Below are positions 27,677-36,683 of a stretch of DNA of 51,996 bases, piece by piece. Numbering within the stretch: the stretch's first letter is position 1; the number at the start of each line of letters is the position of its first letter. Below the pieces are notes generated by a model that did not search any database, was not told the origin of the DNA, and saw only the letters and a program-made list of their open reading frames with translations. Both the position numbers and the translations under genes were made by a program. The stretch comes from Bordetella petrii (GTDB lineage Bacteria > Pseudomonadota > Gammaproteobacteria > Burkholderiales > Burkholderiaceae_B): the NCBI RefSeq assembly GCF_020991325.1, contig NZ_JAJMLX010000005.1:1-51996 (forward strand), in the 5' to 3' direction.

Positions 27677-28518
27677 TCTGGCTGGCGGCGGCTATGTCGA
27701 TGGCATGCACGGTGTTGCTGGCCTGGCGTGTGCAAGCCTGGTTCGGGCCGGCGCTGCAGCGTTATCGCCGCATTTACACCCAGGACGCCAGCGTCAAGCT
27801 GAGCGAAGTGTTCCTGTTCATCGACCCCGCCCAATTATGGCTGGCAGCCGTGCTGTTGGGGATGCTGGCGGGGGCGGTGGCCTTTGTTGCCAGCGGCAGC
27901 GCCGCGGTGGGCGCCATCGCGGCCGTGCTGGCAAGCAGGTTGCCGCGCCATCTGGTGGCGCGGCTGCGGGCGCGCCGCCTGGCACGTTTCGAGCAGCAAC
28001 TGCCGGCGGCGCTGCTGAGCCTGGCATCCGCCCTGCGGGCGGGGGTGGGGGTATCCACCGCGCTGCGCCATATCGTCGAGCACAGTGAAACACCACTGGC
28101 GCAAGAGTTCGGCCTGATGCTGCGCGAACAGCGCCTGGGGGTGGCGTTCGACGCCGCGCTGGAGAACCTGAGCAGGCGCGTGCCATCGGAGGCCAGCGCA
28201 TTGGTGGTGGCCGCCATGCGCGTGGCGGCCCATACGGGCGGCAACCTGGCCGAAACGCTCGAAGGCATCGCGCGCACGCTGCGCGAACGATTGCAATTGC
28301 AGGGCAAGGTACGTGCCCTGACCGCGCAGGGGCGCATGCAGGCCTGGATCGTCGGGGCCTTGCCGCTGCTGCTGTTGCTGGTACTGGATCAAATGGAACC
28401 CGAAATCATGTCCCTGCTGTGGCACACGCCGACGGGATGGGGTGTGCTGGCCCTGGTCGCCGGCCTGGAAACCGCGGGAATATTCTTGATCCGGCGCATC
28501 GTCGATATCGATATCTGA
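27673..28518 (+). CDS. tadB: Tad inner-membrane platform protein TadB
   Basis: A 281-residue polytopic protein of the GspF/TadB family. N-terminal helix, a pair of helices near 57-85, a cytoplasmic helical domain with LARFEQQLPAALLSLASALRAGVGVSTALRHIVEH (a TadB hallmark), and two C-terminal helices. Together with TadC it forms the platform that couples CpaF to pilin extraction. It overlaps the ATPase stop by 4 bp. Confidence 0.9.
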   Translation: MIWLAAAMSMACTVLLAWRVQAWFGPALQRYRRIYTQDASVKLSEVFLFIDPAQLWLAAVLLGMLAGAVAFVASGSAAVGAIAAVLASRLPRHLVARLRARRLARFEQQLPAALLSLASALRAGVGVSTALRHIVEHSETPLAQEFGLMLREQRLGVAFDAALENLSRRVPSEASALVVAAMRVAAHTGGNLAETLEGIARTLRERLQLQGKVRALTAQGRMQAWIVGALPLLLLLVLDQMEPEIMSLLWHTPTGWGVLALVAGLETAGIFLIRRIVDIDI

Positions 28519-28547
28519 GGCCTGTTGACGCTACTGGAAAACCTGGC

Positions 28548-29414
28548 ATGTTGCACTTGATCTCCATTCTGTTGGCCGGCATGGGCGGGGCGGTGGCGGC
28601 GTGGCTGCTGGCGCGGCCGGCATTGGCCGATGAGACGCGGTCTGGCGATGCCATGCCCTGGCGATGGCGGGTGGCGTGGCCCTGGCTATCGGCGGTGGCG
28701 CACGTCTGCGGTCCGTTGTTGTCCTGGAAGATGCGCGGTCGTCTGGATCGTCTCGTCACGCAAGCGGGGTTTCCACCCACGGCAACGGCGGCGCACGCCG
28801 CCGCGTTGGTCATCAATGCGGCGGCCCTGGGAGGCGTGTTGGCCGCGGGCCTGGCTTGGTGGCTGGACGCGGCCGCGGCAATTGCGCTGGCGGTGCCCCT
28901 GGGCGCGGTGGCGGCGGGGGGCTGGCCCGCGTTGTGGGTAAGGCAGCGCATACGCCGCCGGCGCCTATGCATCGGCCGCGAGTTGCCCTTCATGCTGGAC
29001 ATGATGACGCTTTGCGTCGAATCCGGCCTGAGCCTGCACGGCGCCTTGCAGCAGGCCGAGCAACACGGGCCGCCTGGCCCTTTGCGCCAGGAACTGGGCC
29101 GCGCCCTCGCGGACATGCGCACGGGTTTGCCACGCGCCGCGGCCTTGCTGGCATTGGCCGACCGTGCCGATAACCCGACTGTGCGGGCGTGGGTGGCGGC
29201 TTTGATACAGGCCGATGGCCTGGGCATGAGCCTGGGCCCATTGCTGCGCGGCCAGGCCGCGCAGTGCCGCACCGACCGATTCCAGCGCGCCGAAAAACTT
29301 GCCATGGAGGCTCCCGTGAAAATGCTGTTGCCCTTGATAGGTTGCATCTTCCCCTGCACGTTCGTCGTGTTGGCGTTTCCCATTGGCGTGCAGTTATGGC
29401 AGGCCACGCAATGA
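28548..29414 (+). CDS. tadC: Tad inner-membrane platform protein TadC
   Basis: A 288-residue GspF-domain protein, partner of TadB. Membrane spans flank a cytoplasmic domain containing RELPFMLDMMTLCVESGLSLHGALQQA and ALADRADNPTVRAWVAALIQADGLGMSLG, the typical TadC signature. The C-terminus is the hydrophobic MLLPLIGCIFPCTFVVLAFPIG. The gene starts 29 bp after tadB (MLHLISILL) and overlaps the next start (ATGA). Confidence 0.9.
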   Translation: MLHLISILLAGMGGAVAAWLLARPALADETRSGDAMPWRWRVAWPWLSAVAHVCGPLLSWKMRGRLDRLVTQAGFPPTATAAHAAALVINAAALGGVLAAGLAWWLDAAAAIALAVPLGAVAAGGWPALWVRQRIRRRRLCIGRELPFMLDMMTLCVESGLSLHGALQQAEQHGPPGPLRQELGRALADMRTGLPRAAALLALADRADNPTVRAWVAALIQADGLGMSLGPLLRGQAAQCRTDRFQRAEKLAMEAPVKMLLPLIGCIFPCTFVVLAFPIGVQLWQATQ

Positions 29415-29767
29415 TCCGCCCGCGCCGCCACCGCGCTTGCGCACGCTTGCGGCTGGTACGTGCCCAGGGCGTGCTGGGACGCATGCGCGGCTTGCTATGC
29501 CGGGCCAGGGCGCCGGGGCCGGGCTCTGCCTTGTTGCTGTCGCCATGCTGGGCAGTGCACACCGTGGGCATGCGCTACAGCATCGACGTGGCTTTCATCG
29601 ACAGGCAGGGACGGGTGCTGCGCCTGGCGCGCAATCTGCGGCCCGGCCGACTGGCCGTGTGCGTGCGCGCGGCAGCGGTGCTGGAAATGGCGGTGAACTT
29701 GCAGGACACGCCGCTGCGTTACCGGCGGCGCCTGCATATCGCTTTGCGGCGCGCTGGCGTGCCGTGA
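29411..29767 (+). CDS. DUF192 family protein
   Basis: A 118-residue small protein of the DUF192 family. Family features are GRMRGLLCRARAPGPGSALLLSPCWAVHTVGMRYSIDVAFIDRQGRVLRL, with the conserved C/H-T-x-x-M segment, followed by AAAVLEMAV. It lacks the signal peptide often seen in this family. The start overlaps the tadC stop (ATGA), so it is the last gene of the Tad operon. The function is unknown and a pilus role is inferred from position only. It is convergent with the next gene. Confidence 0.8.
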   Translation: MIRPRRHRACARLRLVRAQGVLGRMRGLLCRARAPGPGSALLLSPCWAVHTVGMRYSIDVAFIDRQGRVLRLARNLRPGRLAVCVRAAAVLEMAVNLQDTPLRYRRRLHIALRRAGVP

Positions 29768-29798
29768 TGCCCGTGCGCTGTATGGAGAACGCCGCGGA

Positions 29799-30629
29799 CT
29801 ACACCGCCGGCACGAAAAACCGGTCGCGCAGGGCCTGCAGGCCGATCCGTTCCAGGATCTCGCCCAGCCGCTCGGCCGGCTTGCGCCGCGGCAGGTCTTT
29901 GTAGTGCGCGATGATCAGCTCGTTTTTCATTGAGTGTTCCCAACCGACCAGTTCCGTCACGCTCACCTGGTAACCGTGCGCTTCCAGTTGCAGGCAGCGC
30001 AGCACATTGGTGATCTGGCTGCCGAACTCGCGCGTGTGCAAAGGGTGGCGCCAGATCTCGGCCAGCGGGTCGGCCAGCGCCCGGCCTTTGTTCTGGCGCA
30101 GTGCCGCGGCCACTTCGGCCTGGCAGCAGGGCACCACCACGATGTACTGGGCGTGCTTTTCAAGCGCGAACCGGATGGCATCATCGGTGGCGGTATTGCA
30201 GGCATGCAGCGCCGTCACCACGTCGATCTGCTGCGGCAGGCGGTCTGAGGTAATCGATTCGGCCACCGACAGGTTCAGGAACGACATGCCGCCAAATCCC
30301 AGGCGCGACGCCAGCGCCTGCGACGAAGCTACCAGTTCCAGGCGCGTCTCGATGCCATATACGTGCGATTCGTCGTTCAGCGACTTGAAAAACAAGTCGT
30401 ACAGAATAAAGCCCAGGTACGACTTGCCCGCCCCATGATCTACCAGAGACACCGAGCCGCGCTGCGTTTTTACGTCGTGCAGCAAGGGCTCGATGAATTG
30501 GAACAGGTGGTATACCTGTTTCAGCTTGCGGCGGCTGTCCTGGTTCATCTTGCCGTCCCGCGTCAGGATATGCAGTTCCTTCAGCAGTTCGACGGATTGG
30601 CCGGGGCGGATTTCAGGGACACGGGACAT
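29799..30629 (-). CDS. SAM-dependent methyltransferase (Methyltransf_32 type)
   Basis: A 276-residue cytoplasmic protein. The SAM-binding glycine motif is SLVDHGAGKSYLGF (about 61-74), followed by the acidic HVYGIETR. A segment TALHACNTATDDAIRFALEKHA leads to VVVPCCQAEV, the His/Cys pattern seen in the Methyltransf_32 family. The substrate is unknown. The start was put at MSRVPEIRPG because the longer upstream frame is arginine-rich and overlaps the DUF2239 gene; no strong ribosome-binding site is visible. It is downstream of the DUF2239 gene and possibly co-transcribed. Confidence 0.78.
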   Translation of the reverse strand: MSRVPEIRPGQSVELLKELHILTRDGKMNQDSRRKLKQVYHLFQFIEPLLHDVKTQRGSVSLVDHGAGKSYLGFILYDLFFKSLNDESHVYGIETRLELVASSQALASRLGFGGMSFLNLSVAESITSDRLPQQIDVVTALHACNTATDDAIRFALEKHAQYIVVVPCCQAEVAAALRQNKGRALADPLAEIWRHPLHTREFGSQITNVLRCLQLEAHGYQVSVTELVGWEHSMKNELIIAHYKDLPRRKPAERLGEILERIGLQALRDRFFVPAV

Positions 30630-30687
30630 CAGGGACGGGCAGTTGCGCCACGGATTGGGCGAAGCATGCAGTTTACTGAACCTGCCG

Positions 30688-31281
30688 CTACACTCCCCCG
30701 AAGGCCAGGCGCGTGGCGTGTTCGCGCACATCGGCCGGCCACGAGGCCACCTGTTGCGCAAAACGCGCCTGATCGTGGGCGAACAGGGCCCGCGCTGCTT
30801 CTTCGAAGCCGGGCAGGTCGCCGCCGATGGACGACATGAAATGGTACGCGGCCTCTTGGCGCTGGCGCAGCCTGTCGGCCGCCTCGTGCGTGTGGCGAGC
30901 ATCTTCCACCAGCTTGCGCAGCGCTACCGATGCGCCGCCCGGCTGCGAGGCCAGCCATTCCCAGTGGCGCGGCAGCAGGGTGACTTCGCGCGAGACCACT
31001 CCCAGCTTGGGCCGCCCGCGGCCGCGCACGCCCGGCACGGCGTCGACGGACGCAACGTCCGAAGGGGCCGGCGGGGCATAAGGCGTGCCGCCGCTGTCGC
31101 CGCGCAAGTCGATATCCACCAACCGGCCGGTAGTGTCGTCGTAGATCAGTACGGGCCCGGCAGCATTGGACTGCAAGGCCTGGCGCACGGCCAGGGTTAC
31201 CGCGGGCAGGGCGCCCGAGGCAATGCGGCGGTGCCCGTCGAATGCGGTACACGTGATGGATAAGGAGTCGATGGCACTCAT
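30688..31281 (-). CDS. DUF2239 family protein, possible ribbon-helix-helix autoregulator
   Basis: A 197-residue protein of the DUF2239 family (function unknown). The N-terminal part (about 6-60) is strand-rich ([36 protein letters not shown]). After a Pro/Ala linker come RGRGRPKLG and a short strand REVTLLP (98-104), then two helices (about 105-113 and 117-129) separated by PGG. That strand-helix-helix order is like a ribbon-helix-helix DNA-binding fold. A clear AAGGAG precedes the ATG. The promoter carries two palindromes, which fits autoregulation; the DNA-binding idea is inference. Confidence 0.78.
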   Translation of the reverse strand: MSAIDSLSITCTAFDGHRRIASGALPAVTLAVRQALQSNAAGPVLIYDDTTGRLVDIDLRGDSGGTPYAPPAPSDVASVDAVPGVRGRGRPKLGVVSREVTLLPRHWEWLASQPGGASVALRKLVEDARHTHEAADRLRQRQEAAYHFMSSIGGDLPGFEEAARALFAHDQARFAQQVASWPADVREHATRLAFGGV

Positions 31282-31308
31282 AGGCTCTCCTTGGGTTCAG
31301 GTGCCTTC

Positions 31309-31352
31309 ATTATTTACCGGGTAAAAATGACAGTCAATATTACCCGGGTTAA
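31309..31352 (-). promoter_or_regulatory. DUF2239 promoter with two operator-like palindromes
   Basis: On the minus strand, -35 TTGACT (plus-strand 31332-31337), a 17-bp spacer and -10 AATAAT (31309-31314). Palindrome TTTACCGGGTAAA (31313-31325) covers the -10 edge and spacer. A related palindrome TTACCCGGGTTAA (31340-31352) lies just upstream of the -35. The two sites share the ACC(C)GGGT core and are about 27 bp apart centre to centre. Placement suggests repression of the leftward promoter. Confidence 0.65.
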
Positions 31353-31419
31353 ATTGTGTGACAAGGCTTGTCCCATTGCGCAGCTAGGGGAAACACCTAG
31401 TAAAAACCTCGCAAGCGCG

Positions 31420-31425
31420 TATAAT
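31420..31425 (+). promoter_or_regulatory. guaB -10 element
   Basis: A perfect TATAAT 24 bp upstream of the guaB start. No good -35 is seen at 16-18 bp, so the promoter may depend on an activator or on upstream contacts. Confidence 0.5.
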
Positions 31426-31449
31426 CTTGCTTTGCGCCCGGAGTTCCCC

Positions 31450-32910
31450 ATGCGTCTCATCCAAAAAGCGCTCACCTTCGACGATGTGTTGTTGGTGCCT
31501 GCGTACTCCGAGGTGTTGCCGCGCGACACCTCGCTGGCTACTCGCCTCACTCGCAACATCACCCTGAATATCCCCCTTGTGTCCGCCGCCATGGACACCG
31601 TTACCGAGTCGCGCCTGGCCATTGCCATGGCACAGGAAGGCGGCATCGGGATCATCCACAAGAACCTTTCCGCCGACGAGCAGGCCAAGGAAGTGGCCCG
31701 CGTCAAGCGCCACGAATTCGGCATCGTCATCGACCCGGTTACCGTCACGCCCGACATGAAGGTGCGCGACGCCATCGCATTGCAGCGCCAGCATGGTTTT
31801 TCCGGGCTGCCGGTGGTCGAGGGCAAGAAGGTGGTGGGCATCGTCACCAACCGCGACCTGCGCTTCGAAGAACGCCTGGACCAGCCCCTGCGCAACATCA
31901 TGACGCCGCAGGAACGCCTGGTCACCATGCAGGAAGGCGCCACGCTGGATGAGGCCCAGGCCCTGATGCACAAGCATCGCCTGGAGCGCGTGCTGATCGT
32001 CAACGACGCCTTCGAACTGCGCGGCCTGGCCACCGTAAAGGACATCGTCAAGAACACCGAGCACCCGGTTGCCAATAAAGACACCCAGGGCCAGCTGCGC
32101 GTGGGCGCGGCAGTGGGCGTGGGTGCGGGCACCGAAGAGCGCGTCGAAAAACTGGCGGCCGCCGGCGTCGACGTCATCATTGTCGATACCGCGCACGGCC
32201 ATTCGGCCGGCGTGCTGGAGCGCGTGCGCTGGGTCAAGCAGAATTTCCCCAAGGTGGAAGTCATCGGCGGCAACATCGCCACGGCCGAGGCCGCGCGGGC
32301 GCTGGTTGAACACGGCGCCGACGGCGTCAAGGTCGGTATCGGCCCAGGTTCCATCTGCACTACGCGTATCGTGGCCGGCGTGGGCGTGCCGCAAATCACC
32401 GCCATTGCCGACGTGGCCAAGGCCCTGGAAGGTACCGGGGTTCCGCTGATCGCCGACGGCGGCATCCGCTATTCGGGCGATATCGCCAAGGCCCTGTCGG
32501 CCGGCGCCTTCGCCTGCATGATGGGCGGCATGTTCGCAGGCACCGAAGAAGCGCCGGGCGAAGTCGTGCTGTTCCAGGGGCGTTCGTACAAGTCGTACCG
32601 CGGCATGGGCAGCCTGGGCGCCATGTCCGACGGCTCGGCCGACCGCTACTTCCAGGATCCGGCCAACAACGCCGACAAGCTGGTGCCCGAAGGCATCGAG
32701 GGCCGCGTTCCCTACAAGGGCAGCGTGCTGGCCATTATTTACCAACTGGTGGGCGGTATCCGGGCTTCCATGGGCTATTGCGGCTGCGCCACCATCGACG
32801 ACATGCGCACCAAGACCCAGTTCGTCGAGATCACCTCGGCCGGGGTCCGCGAATCCCATGTACACGACGTGCAGATCACCAAGGAAGCGCCCAACTACCG
32901 CGCCGACTGA
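31450..32910 (+). CDS. guaB: IMP dehydrogenase
   Basis: A 486-residue enzyme that oxidises IMP to XMP with NAD+, the committed step of GMP synthesis. The barrel is interrupted by two CBS domains (about 90-205: [20 protein letters not shown] and [19 protein letters not shown]). Catalytic Cys303 is in [13 protein letters not shown], with the flap region [14 protein letters not shown]. The start at [17 protein letters not shown] is canonical and has GGAG upstream. It is followed by a terminator and then guaA, the usual guaBA pairing. Confidence 0.97.
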   Translation: MRLIQKALTFDDVLLVPAYSEVLPRDTSLATRLTRNITLNIPLVSAAMDTVTESRLAIAMAQEGGIGIIHKNLSADEQAKEVARVKRHEFGIVIDPVTVTPDMKVRDAIALQRQHGFSGLPVVEGKKVVGIVTNRDLRFEERLDQPLRNIMTPQERLVTMQEGATLDEAQALMHKHRLERVLIVNDAFELRGLATVKDIVKNTEHPVANKDTQGQLRVGAAVGVGAGTEERVEKLAAAGVDVIIVDTAHGHSAGVLERVRWVKQNFPKVEVIGGNIATAEAARALVEHGADGVKVGIGPGSICTTRIVAGVGVPQITAIADVAKALEGTGVPLIADGGIRYSGDIAKALSAGAFACMMGGMFAGTEEAPGEVVLFQGRSYKSYRGMGSLGAMSDGSADRYFQDPANNADKLVPEGIEGRVPYKGSVLAIIYQLVGGIRASMGYCGCATIDDMRTKTQFVEITSAGVRESHVHDVQITKEAPNYRAD

Positions 32911-32939
32911 TCCCAGCGCCCAGTACAATGCAATGCATC

Positions 32940-32983
32940 GCGCACCGGCAGAACTCCGCGGTTCTGGCCGGTGCGCTTTTATT
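32940..32983 (+). terminator. Terminator between guaB and guaA
   Basis: A near-perfect 15-bp stem (32940-32954 with 32961-32976, one bulged base) is followed by TTTTATTT, 29 bp after the guaB stop. It would attenuate or end guaB transcription just ahead of guaA, so guaA expression may depend on read-through. Confidence 0.8.
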
Positions 32984-33003
32984 TACAAACCGGCAGAGTC
33001 TCC

Positions 33004-34599
33004 ATGCACCATCAGCGCATTCTCATCCTTGACTATGGTTCGCAAGTCACCCAGCTGATCGCCCGCCGCGTCCGCGAGGCCGGCGTCTATTCCGAAATCC
33101 ACCCGGGCGACGTTGACGACGCCTTCGTGCGCGACCAGGCCAGCCAGGGCCTGAAAGGCGTCATTCTGTCGGGCAGCCACGCCTCGGCCTACGCCGAAGA
33201 CTCGCTGCGCGTGCCCGCCGCCGTGTTCGAACTGGGCGTGCCGGTGCTGGGCATCTGCTACGGCATGCAGTCCATGGCCCAGCAACTGGGCGGCAAGGTC
33301 AGCTTTTCCGACCACCGCGAATTCGGCTACGCCGAAGTGCGCGCCCACGGCCACACCAAGCTGCTGGACGGCCTGGCCGACTTCACCACGCCGGAAGGCC
33401 ATGGCATGCTGAAGGTATGGATGAGCCATGGCGACAAGGTCACCGAATTGCCGCCCGGCTTCAAGCTGATGGCCTCGACTCCGTCGTGCCCGATCGCCGG
33501 CATGGCCGACGAAACGCGCCATTTCTACGCGGTGCAGTTCCACCCCGAAGTAACGCATACCGTGCAGGGCAAGGCCATGCTGGCGCGCTTCGTGAACGAC
33601 ATCTGCGGCTGCCAGGGCGACTGGAACATGCCCGACTACGTCACCGAAGCCGTGGCGCGCATCCGCGAACAGGTGGGCAGCGATGAGGTCATCCTGGGCC
33701 TGTCGGGCGGGGTGGATTCGTCCGTGGCCGCCGCCCTGATCCACAAGGCCATCGGCGACCAGCTGACCTGCGTGTTCGTCGACCACGGCCTGCTGCGCCT
33801 GGACGAAGGCAAGCAGGTGATGCAGACCTTCGCCGAGAACATGGGCGTGAAGATCATCCACGTGGATGCTACCGACCAGTTCATGGGCAAGTTGGCCGGC
33901 CAGGCCGACCCCGAAGCCAAGCGCAAGATCATCGGCCGCGAATTCGTGGAAGTGTTCCAGGCCGAGGCCGCCAAGCTGAAAAGCGCCAGGTGGCTGGCCC
34001 AGGGCACCATTTACCCCGACGTGATCGAATCGGCCGGCGCCAAGACGGGTAAGGCTACGTCGATCAAGTCGCACCACAATGTGGGCGGCCTGCCGGACAC
34101 CCTGAACCTGCAGTTGCTGGAACCGCTGCGCGAACTGTTCAAGGACGAAGTGCGCGAACTGGGCGTGGCCCTGGGCCTCCCGCCGCAGATGGTGTACCGC
34201 CACCCATTCCCCGGCCCCGGCCTGGGCGTGCGCATCCTGGGCGAAGTCAAGCACGAGTACGCCGAACTGCTGCGTCGCGCCGATGCGATTTTCATCGACG
34301 AACTGCGCAGCACCATCGACGAAACCAGCGGCAAGAGCTGGTATGACATGACCTCGCAGGCTTTCGCTGTGTTCCTGCCGGTGAAGTCGGTGGGGGTCAT
34401 GGGCGACGGCCGTACCTACGAATACGTGGTGGCCCTGCGCGCCGTGCAGACCTTCGACTTCATGACCGCAGATTGGGCGCCGCTGCCGCACGCGCTGCTG
34501 GCCCGGGTGTCGTCGCGCATCATCAACGAAGTGCGCGGCATCAATCGGGTGGTGTACGACGTGTCGAGCAAGCCGCCGGCCACGATCGAGTGGGAGTGA
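33004..34599 (+). CDS. guaA: GMP synthase (glutamine-hydrolysing)
   Basis: A 531-residue enzyme that aminates XMP to GMP using glutamine and ATP. The N-terminal class I amidotransferase has nucleophile Cys85 (LGICYGMQ) and the His/Glu pair in [11 protein letters not shown]. The ATP-pyrophosphatase domain has the P-loop SGGVDS (234-239), and the C-terminal dimerisation domain ends [12 protein letters not shown]. The 3' end of guaA is a well-known integration site for genomic islands, which fits the accessory genes downstream. Confidence 0.97.
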   Translation: MHHQRILILDYGSQVTQLIARRVREAGVYSEIHPGDVDDAFVRDQASQGLKGVILSGSHASAYAEDSLRVPAAVFELGVPVLGICYGMQSMAQQLGGKVSFSDHREFGYAEVRAHGHTKLLDGLADFTTPEGHGMLKVWMSHGDKVTELPPGFKLMASTPSCPIAGMADETRHFYAVQFHPEVTHTVQGKAMLARFVNDICGCQGDWNMPDYVTEAVARIREQVGSDEVILGLSGGVDSSVAAALIHKAIGDQLTCVFVDHGLLRLDEGKQVMQTFAENMGVKIIHVDATDQFMGKLAGQADPEAKRKIIGREFVEVFQAEAAKLKSARWLAQGTIYPDVIESAGAKTGKATSIKSHHNVGGLPDTLNLQLLEPLRELFKDEVRELGVALGLPPQMVYRHPFPGPGLGVRILGEVKHEYAELLRRADAIFIDELRSTIDETSGKSWYDMTSQAFAVFLPVKSVGVMGDGRTYEYVVALRAVQTFDFMTADWAPLPHALLARVSSRIINEVRGINRVVYDVSSKPPATIEWE

Positions 34600-34917
34600 G
34601 TTTAGGTTCTTCGAGGACTATCGTCAGCCATCGATTGGCGGTAGAGCTGACGGTAAGGGCCGCCGCGGTACCCTGACCGCTGGCGGCTATGGGTCTGGTC
34701 GCATCGAAGATCGCAAGGTGGTCGTTGCCTATGCCATCGAGGCCCTGCGCCCGTTTGGCCATTTTCATTCCCGTGTCTTATTACCGCAAAGGCCACGTGA
34801 AAGAGCGCGGCCGGGCATTGTTCGTGCGTTAGCAATGGGCCAGCCGCCACGTGGTGCAGGCCAGGAACCAAGCCGGGTATAGTCAGGTCTTGCATTGCAC
34901 AACGAGGAAACGGCGCC
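34600..34917. other. Intergenic after guaA, no gene recognised
   Basis: 318 bp without a supportable gene. A plus-strand frame through 34640-34780 encodes GTLTAGGYGSGRIEDRKVVV and further residues, which looks protein-like but has no start, no ribosome-binding site and no family I recognise. It may be the remnant of a gene. No terminator for guaA is evident. Confidence 0.45.
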
Positions 34918-35820
34918 ATGGATCGTCTGGCTGCAATGGAGGCCTATGTCAGTGTGGTCGAGGCGGGTTCGTTCTCGGCGGCCGCGCGCCGGCTCAAGCT
35001 GGGCCAGCCTGCCGTGTCGAAATCCATCGCCCAGCTCGAAGAGCGATTGGGCGCCCGCCTGCTGCTGCGATCGACCCGCGGGTTGGCAACGACCGACGCC
35101 GGCCAGCGGTTCTACGAGCACGCCAAGCGGGCCATCGAAGATGTCGATGAAGCCGAACAGGTTGCCCGCGACGCCTCGGCCGGCCTGGCGGGCCGGCTTC
35201 GGGTATGCGCGGCGGTGACGTTCGCCCGATTGCACGTTCTGCCGGCGCTCAAGACGTTCATGGACCAGCATCCGCAGCTCGAGATAGAAATCGTGCTCGA
35301 CGACAGGAACATCGACCTGCTGGAAGAAGGCGTCGACGTGGCGCTGCGCATGGGCACACTGGATGATTCGTCCATGACGGCGCGCCGCGTCGCGCAAAGC
35401 CCACGGGTGGTGGTGGGTACGCCGGCGTATTTCGACGCTGCCGGTGTGCCCACTACGCCCGCCGACTTGAGCCGGCACCAGGCCATCGTCTATTCGCTGC
35501 GCGGAGGCGGGCAGTCCTGGTCTTTCAGCCAGGGCGGCGGGCAGGTGGCCGTCGTTGTCTCCGGCAGGGTGCGCGTGAGCGCGGCCGAAGGGATGCGCAC
35601 GGCGGTATTGGCCGATATGGGCCTGGCCGTGGCGTCGCGGTGGATGTTTGCGCCCGAATTGCAGGCAGGCCAATTGCGACAGGTGCTGCAGGATTGGAGC
35701 CTGCCGCCGGTGGATCTGTGGGCGGTGTTTCCGTCCGGGCGTATGGCAAGCGCCAAGGCGCGCGCCTTCGTCGACTTCGTCGAGCAGACGCTGGCGCGGG
35801 ACGAGGCGCCGCAACGCTGA
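34918..35820 (+). CDS. LysR family transcriptional regulator
   Basis: A 300-residue regulator. The N-terminal winged helix-turn-helix is VSVVEAGSFSAAARRLKLGQPAVSKSIAQLEERLGARLLLRSTRG, with a LysR-substrate domain from about residue 90. The MDRLAAMEAYVSVVEAGSF start places it with the CrgA/AaeR-like subgroup common in proteobacteria. GAGGAAA precedes the ATG. It is convergent with the peroxiredoxin-like gene (17-bp gap); the target is unknown. Confidence 0.9.
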   Translation: MDRLAAMEAYVSVVEAGSFSAAARRLKLGQPAVSKSIAQLEERLGARLLLRSTRGLATTDAGQRFYEHAKRAIEDVDEAEQVARDASAGLAGRLRVCAAVTFARLHVLPALKTFMDQHPQLEIEIVLDDRNIDLLEEGVDVALRMGTLDDSSMTARRVAQSPRVVVGTPAYFDAAGVPTTPADLSRHQAIVYSLRGGGQSWSFSQGGGQVAVVVSGRVRVSAAEGMRTAVLADMGLAVASRWMFAPELQAGQLRQVLQDWSLPPVDLWAVFPSGRMASAKARAFVDFVEQTLARDEAPQR

Positions 35821-35837
35821 AAGCGCGGTATTCCCGG

Positions 35838-36509
35838 TCAGCGCGTCTGGCCGGCGGCCTGTAAGACGGGGAACATCTCGGCGGGGTCCGGCCGATGCGT
35901 ATAGTCGGGGTTGACTTCCGAATATAGGACGATGCCGTTTTGGCCGATGACGTAGCGCGCGGGAATCGGCAGGGTCCAGCTCGGGTCGTTGTTGAAGGCA
36001 GGCAGATCGTTTTTCAGCTGCTTGTACAGGTCGACCAGGTAATCGGGCAGCCTGAAGCGCAGGCCGAAGGCGGAAGCGGTTTCGCCGTTCACGTCGCTGA
36101 GTACGGGAAAACCAAGCTGGTTGGTGCGTACTGACTTGCGGCTATTGACGGCGGTTTGCGGTGAGATCGCCAGCAAATTGGCGCCCAGGGCCTGGATCGC
36201 CGGCAGGGCCTCGTTCATGGCCTGCAGTTCGATGTTGCAGTATGGGCACCAGACGCCGCGGTAGAAACTGATGACTAGCGGACCCTCGGCCAGCAGGTCG
36301 GCCGACGAGACTTCGTTGCCATCCTGGTCCTTCAGGCGAAACCGGGGGGCGCGGTCGCCGGCCTTGATGGCGCGCTCGGCCTGACCGCTGGCGATGAGCT
36401 CGGCGGTGGCGCGCTCCATGATGGGGTGGATTTCCGGCGGGGCATTGAAAGGCGGCTTGCCCGCCTTGAAATCGGCCTTGAAGGCGTCCAGTTTGTCTTG
36501 TAACGACAT
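35838..36509 (-). CDS. Peroxiredoxin-like AhpC/TSA family protein
   Basis: A 223-residue thioredoxin-fold protein. Motif YRGVWCPYCNIELQ holds Cys88 and Cys91. It is preceded by GDRAPRFRLKDQDGNEVSSADLL, typical of the AhpC/TSA family, and followed by LGFPVLSDVNGETASAFGL. It is probably a thiol peroxidase or related reductase acting in the cytoplasm (no signal peptide). GGAGAA precedes the ATG. It is divergent from the AraC-type regulator, which is a candidate controller. Confidence 0.87.
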   Translation of the reverse strand: MSLQDKLDAFKADFKAGKPPFNAPPEIHPIMERATAELIASGQAERAIKAGDRAPRFRLKDQDGNEVSSADLLAEGPLVISFYRGVWCPYCNIELQAMNEALPAIQALGANLLAISPQTAVNSRKSVRTNQLGFPVLSDVNGETASAFGLRFRLPDYLVDLYKQLKNDLPAFNNDPSWTLPIPARYVIGQNGIVLYSEVNPDYTHRPDPAEMFPVLQAAGQTR

Positions 36510-36683
36510 GAGCGTTCTCCGATGAGGGAATGGTGGGTGAGGGACCGGGTCGAGCGGATCGTGGATTCGCCTTGGAGTTCATCATCCGGGAACGCCGCAC
36601 GTGCAGGTAGACGGCCGCCTGGAATAACATCCATTCCCTGGCGGCATGAAACACAAAAGCCGCCGTACGCCCAGGATGCCGAT

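Noticed and set aside
34600-34917. Attachment-site duplication or integrase remnant after guaA
   Set aside because: No second copy of the guaA 3'-end sequence and no integrase-like residues were found within the window.
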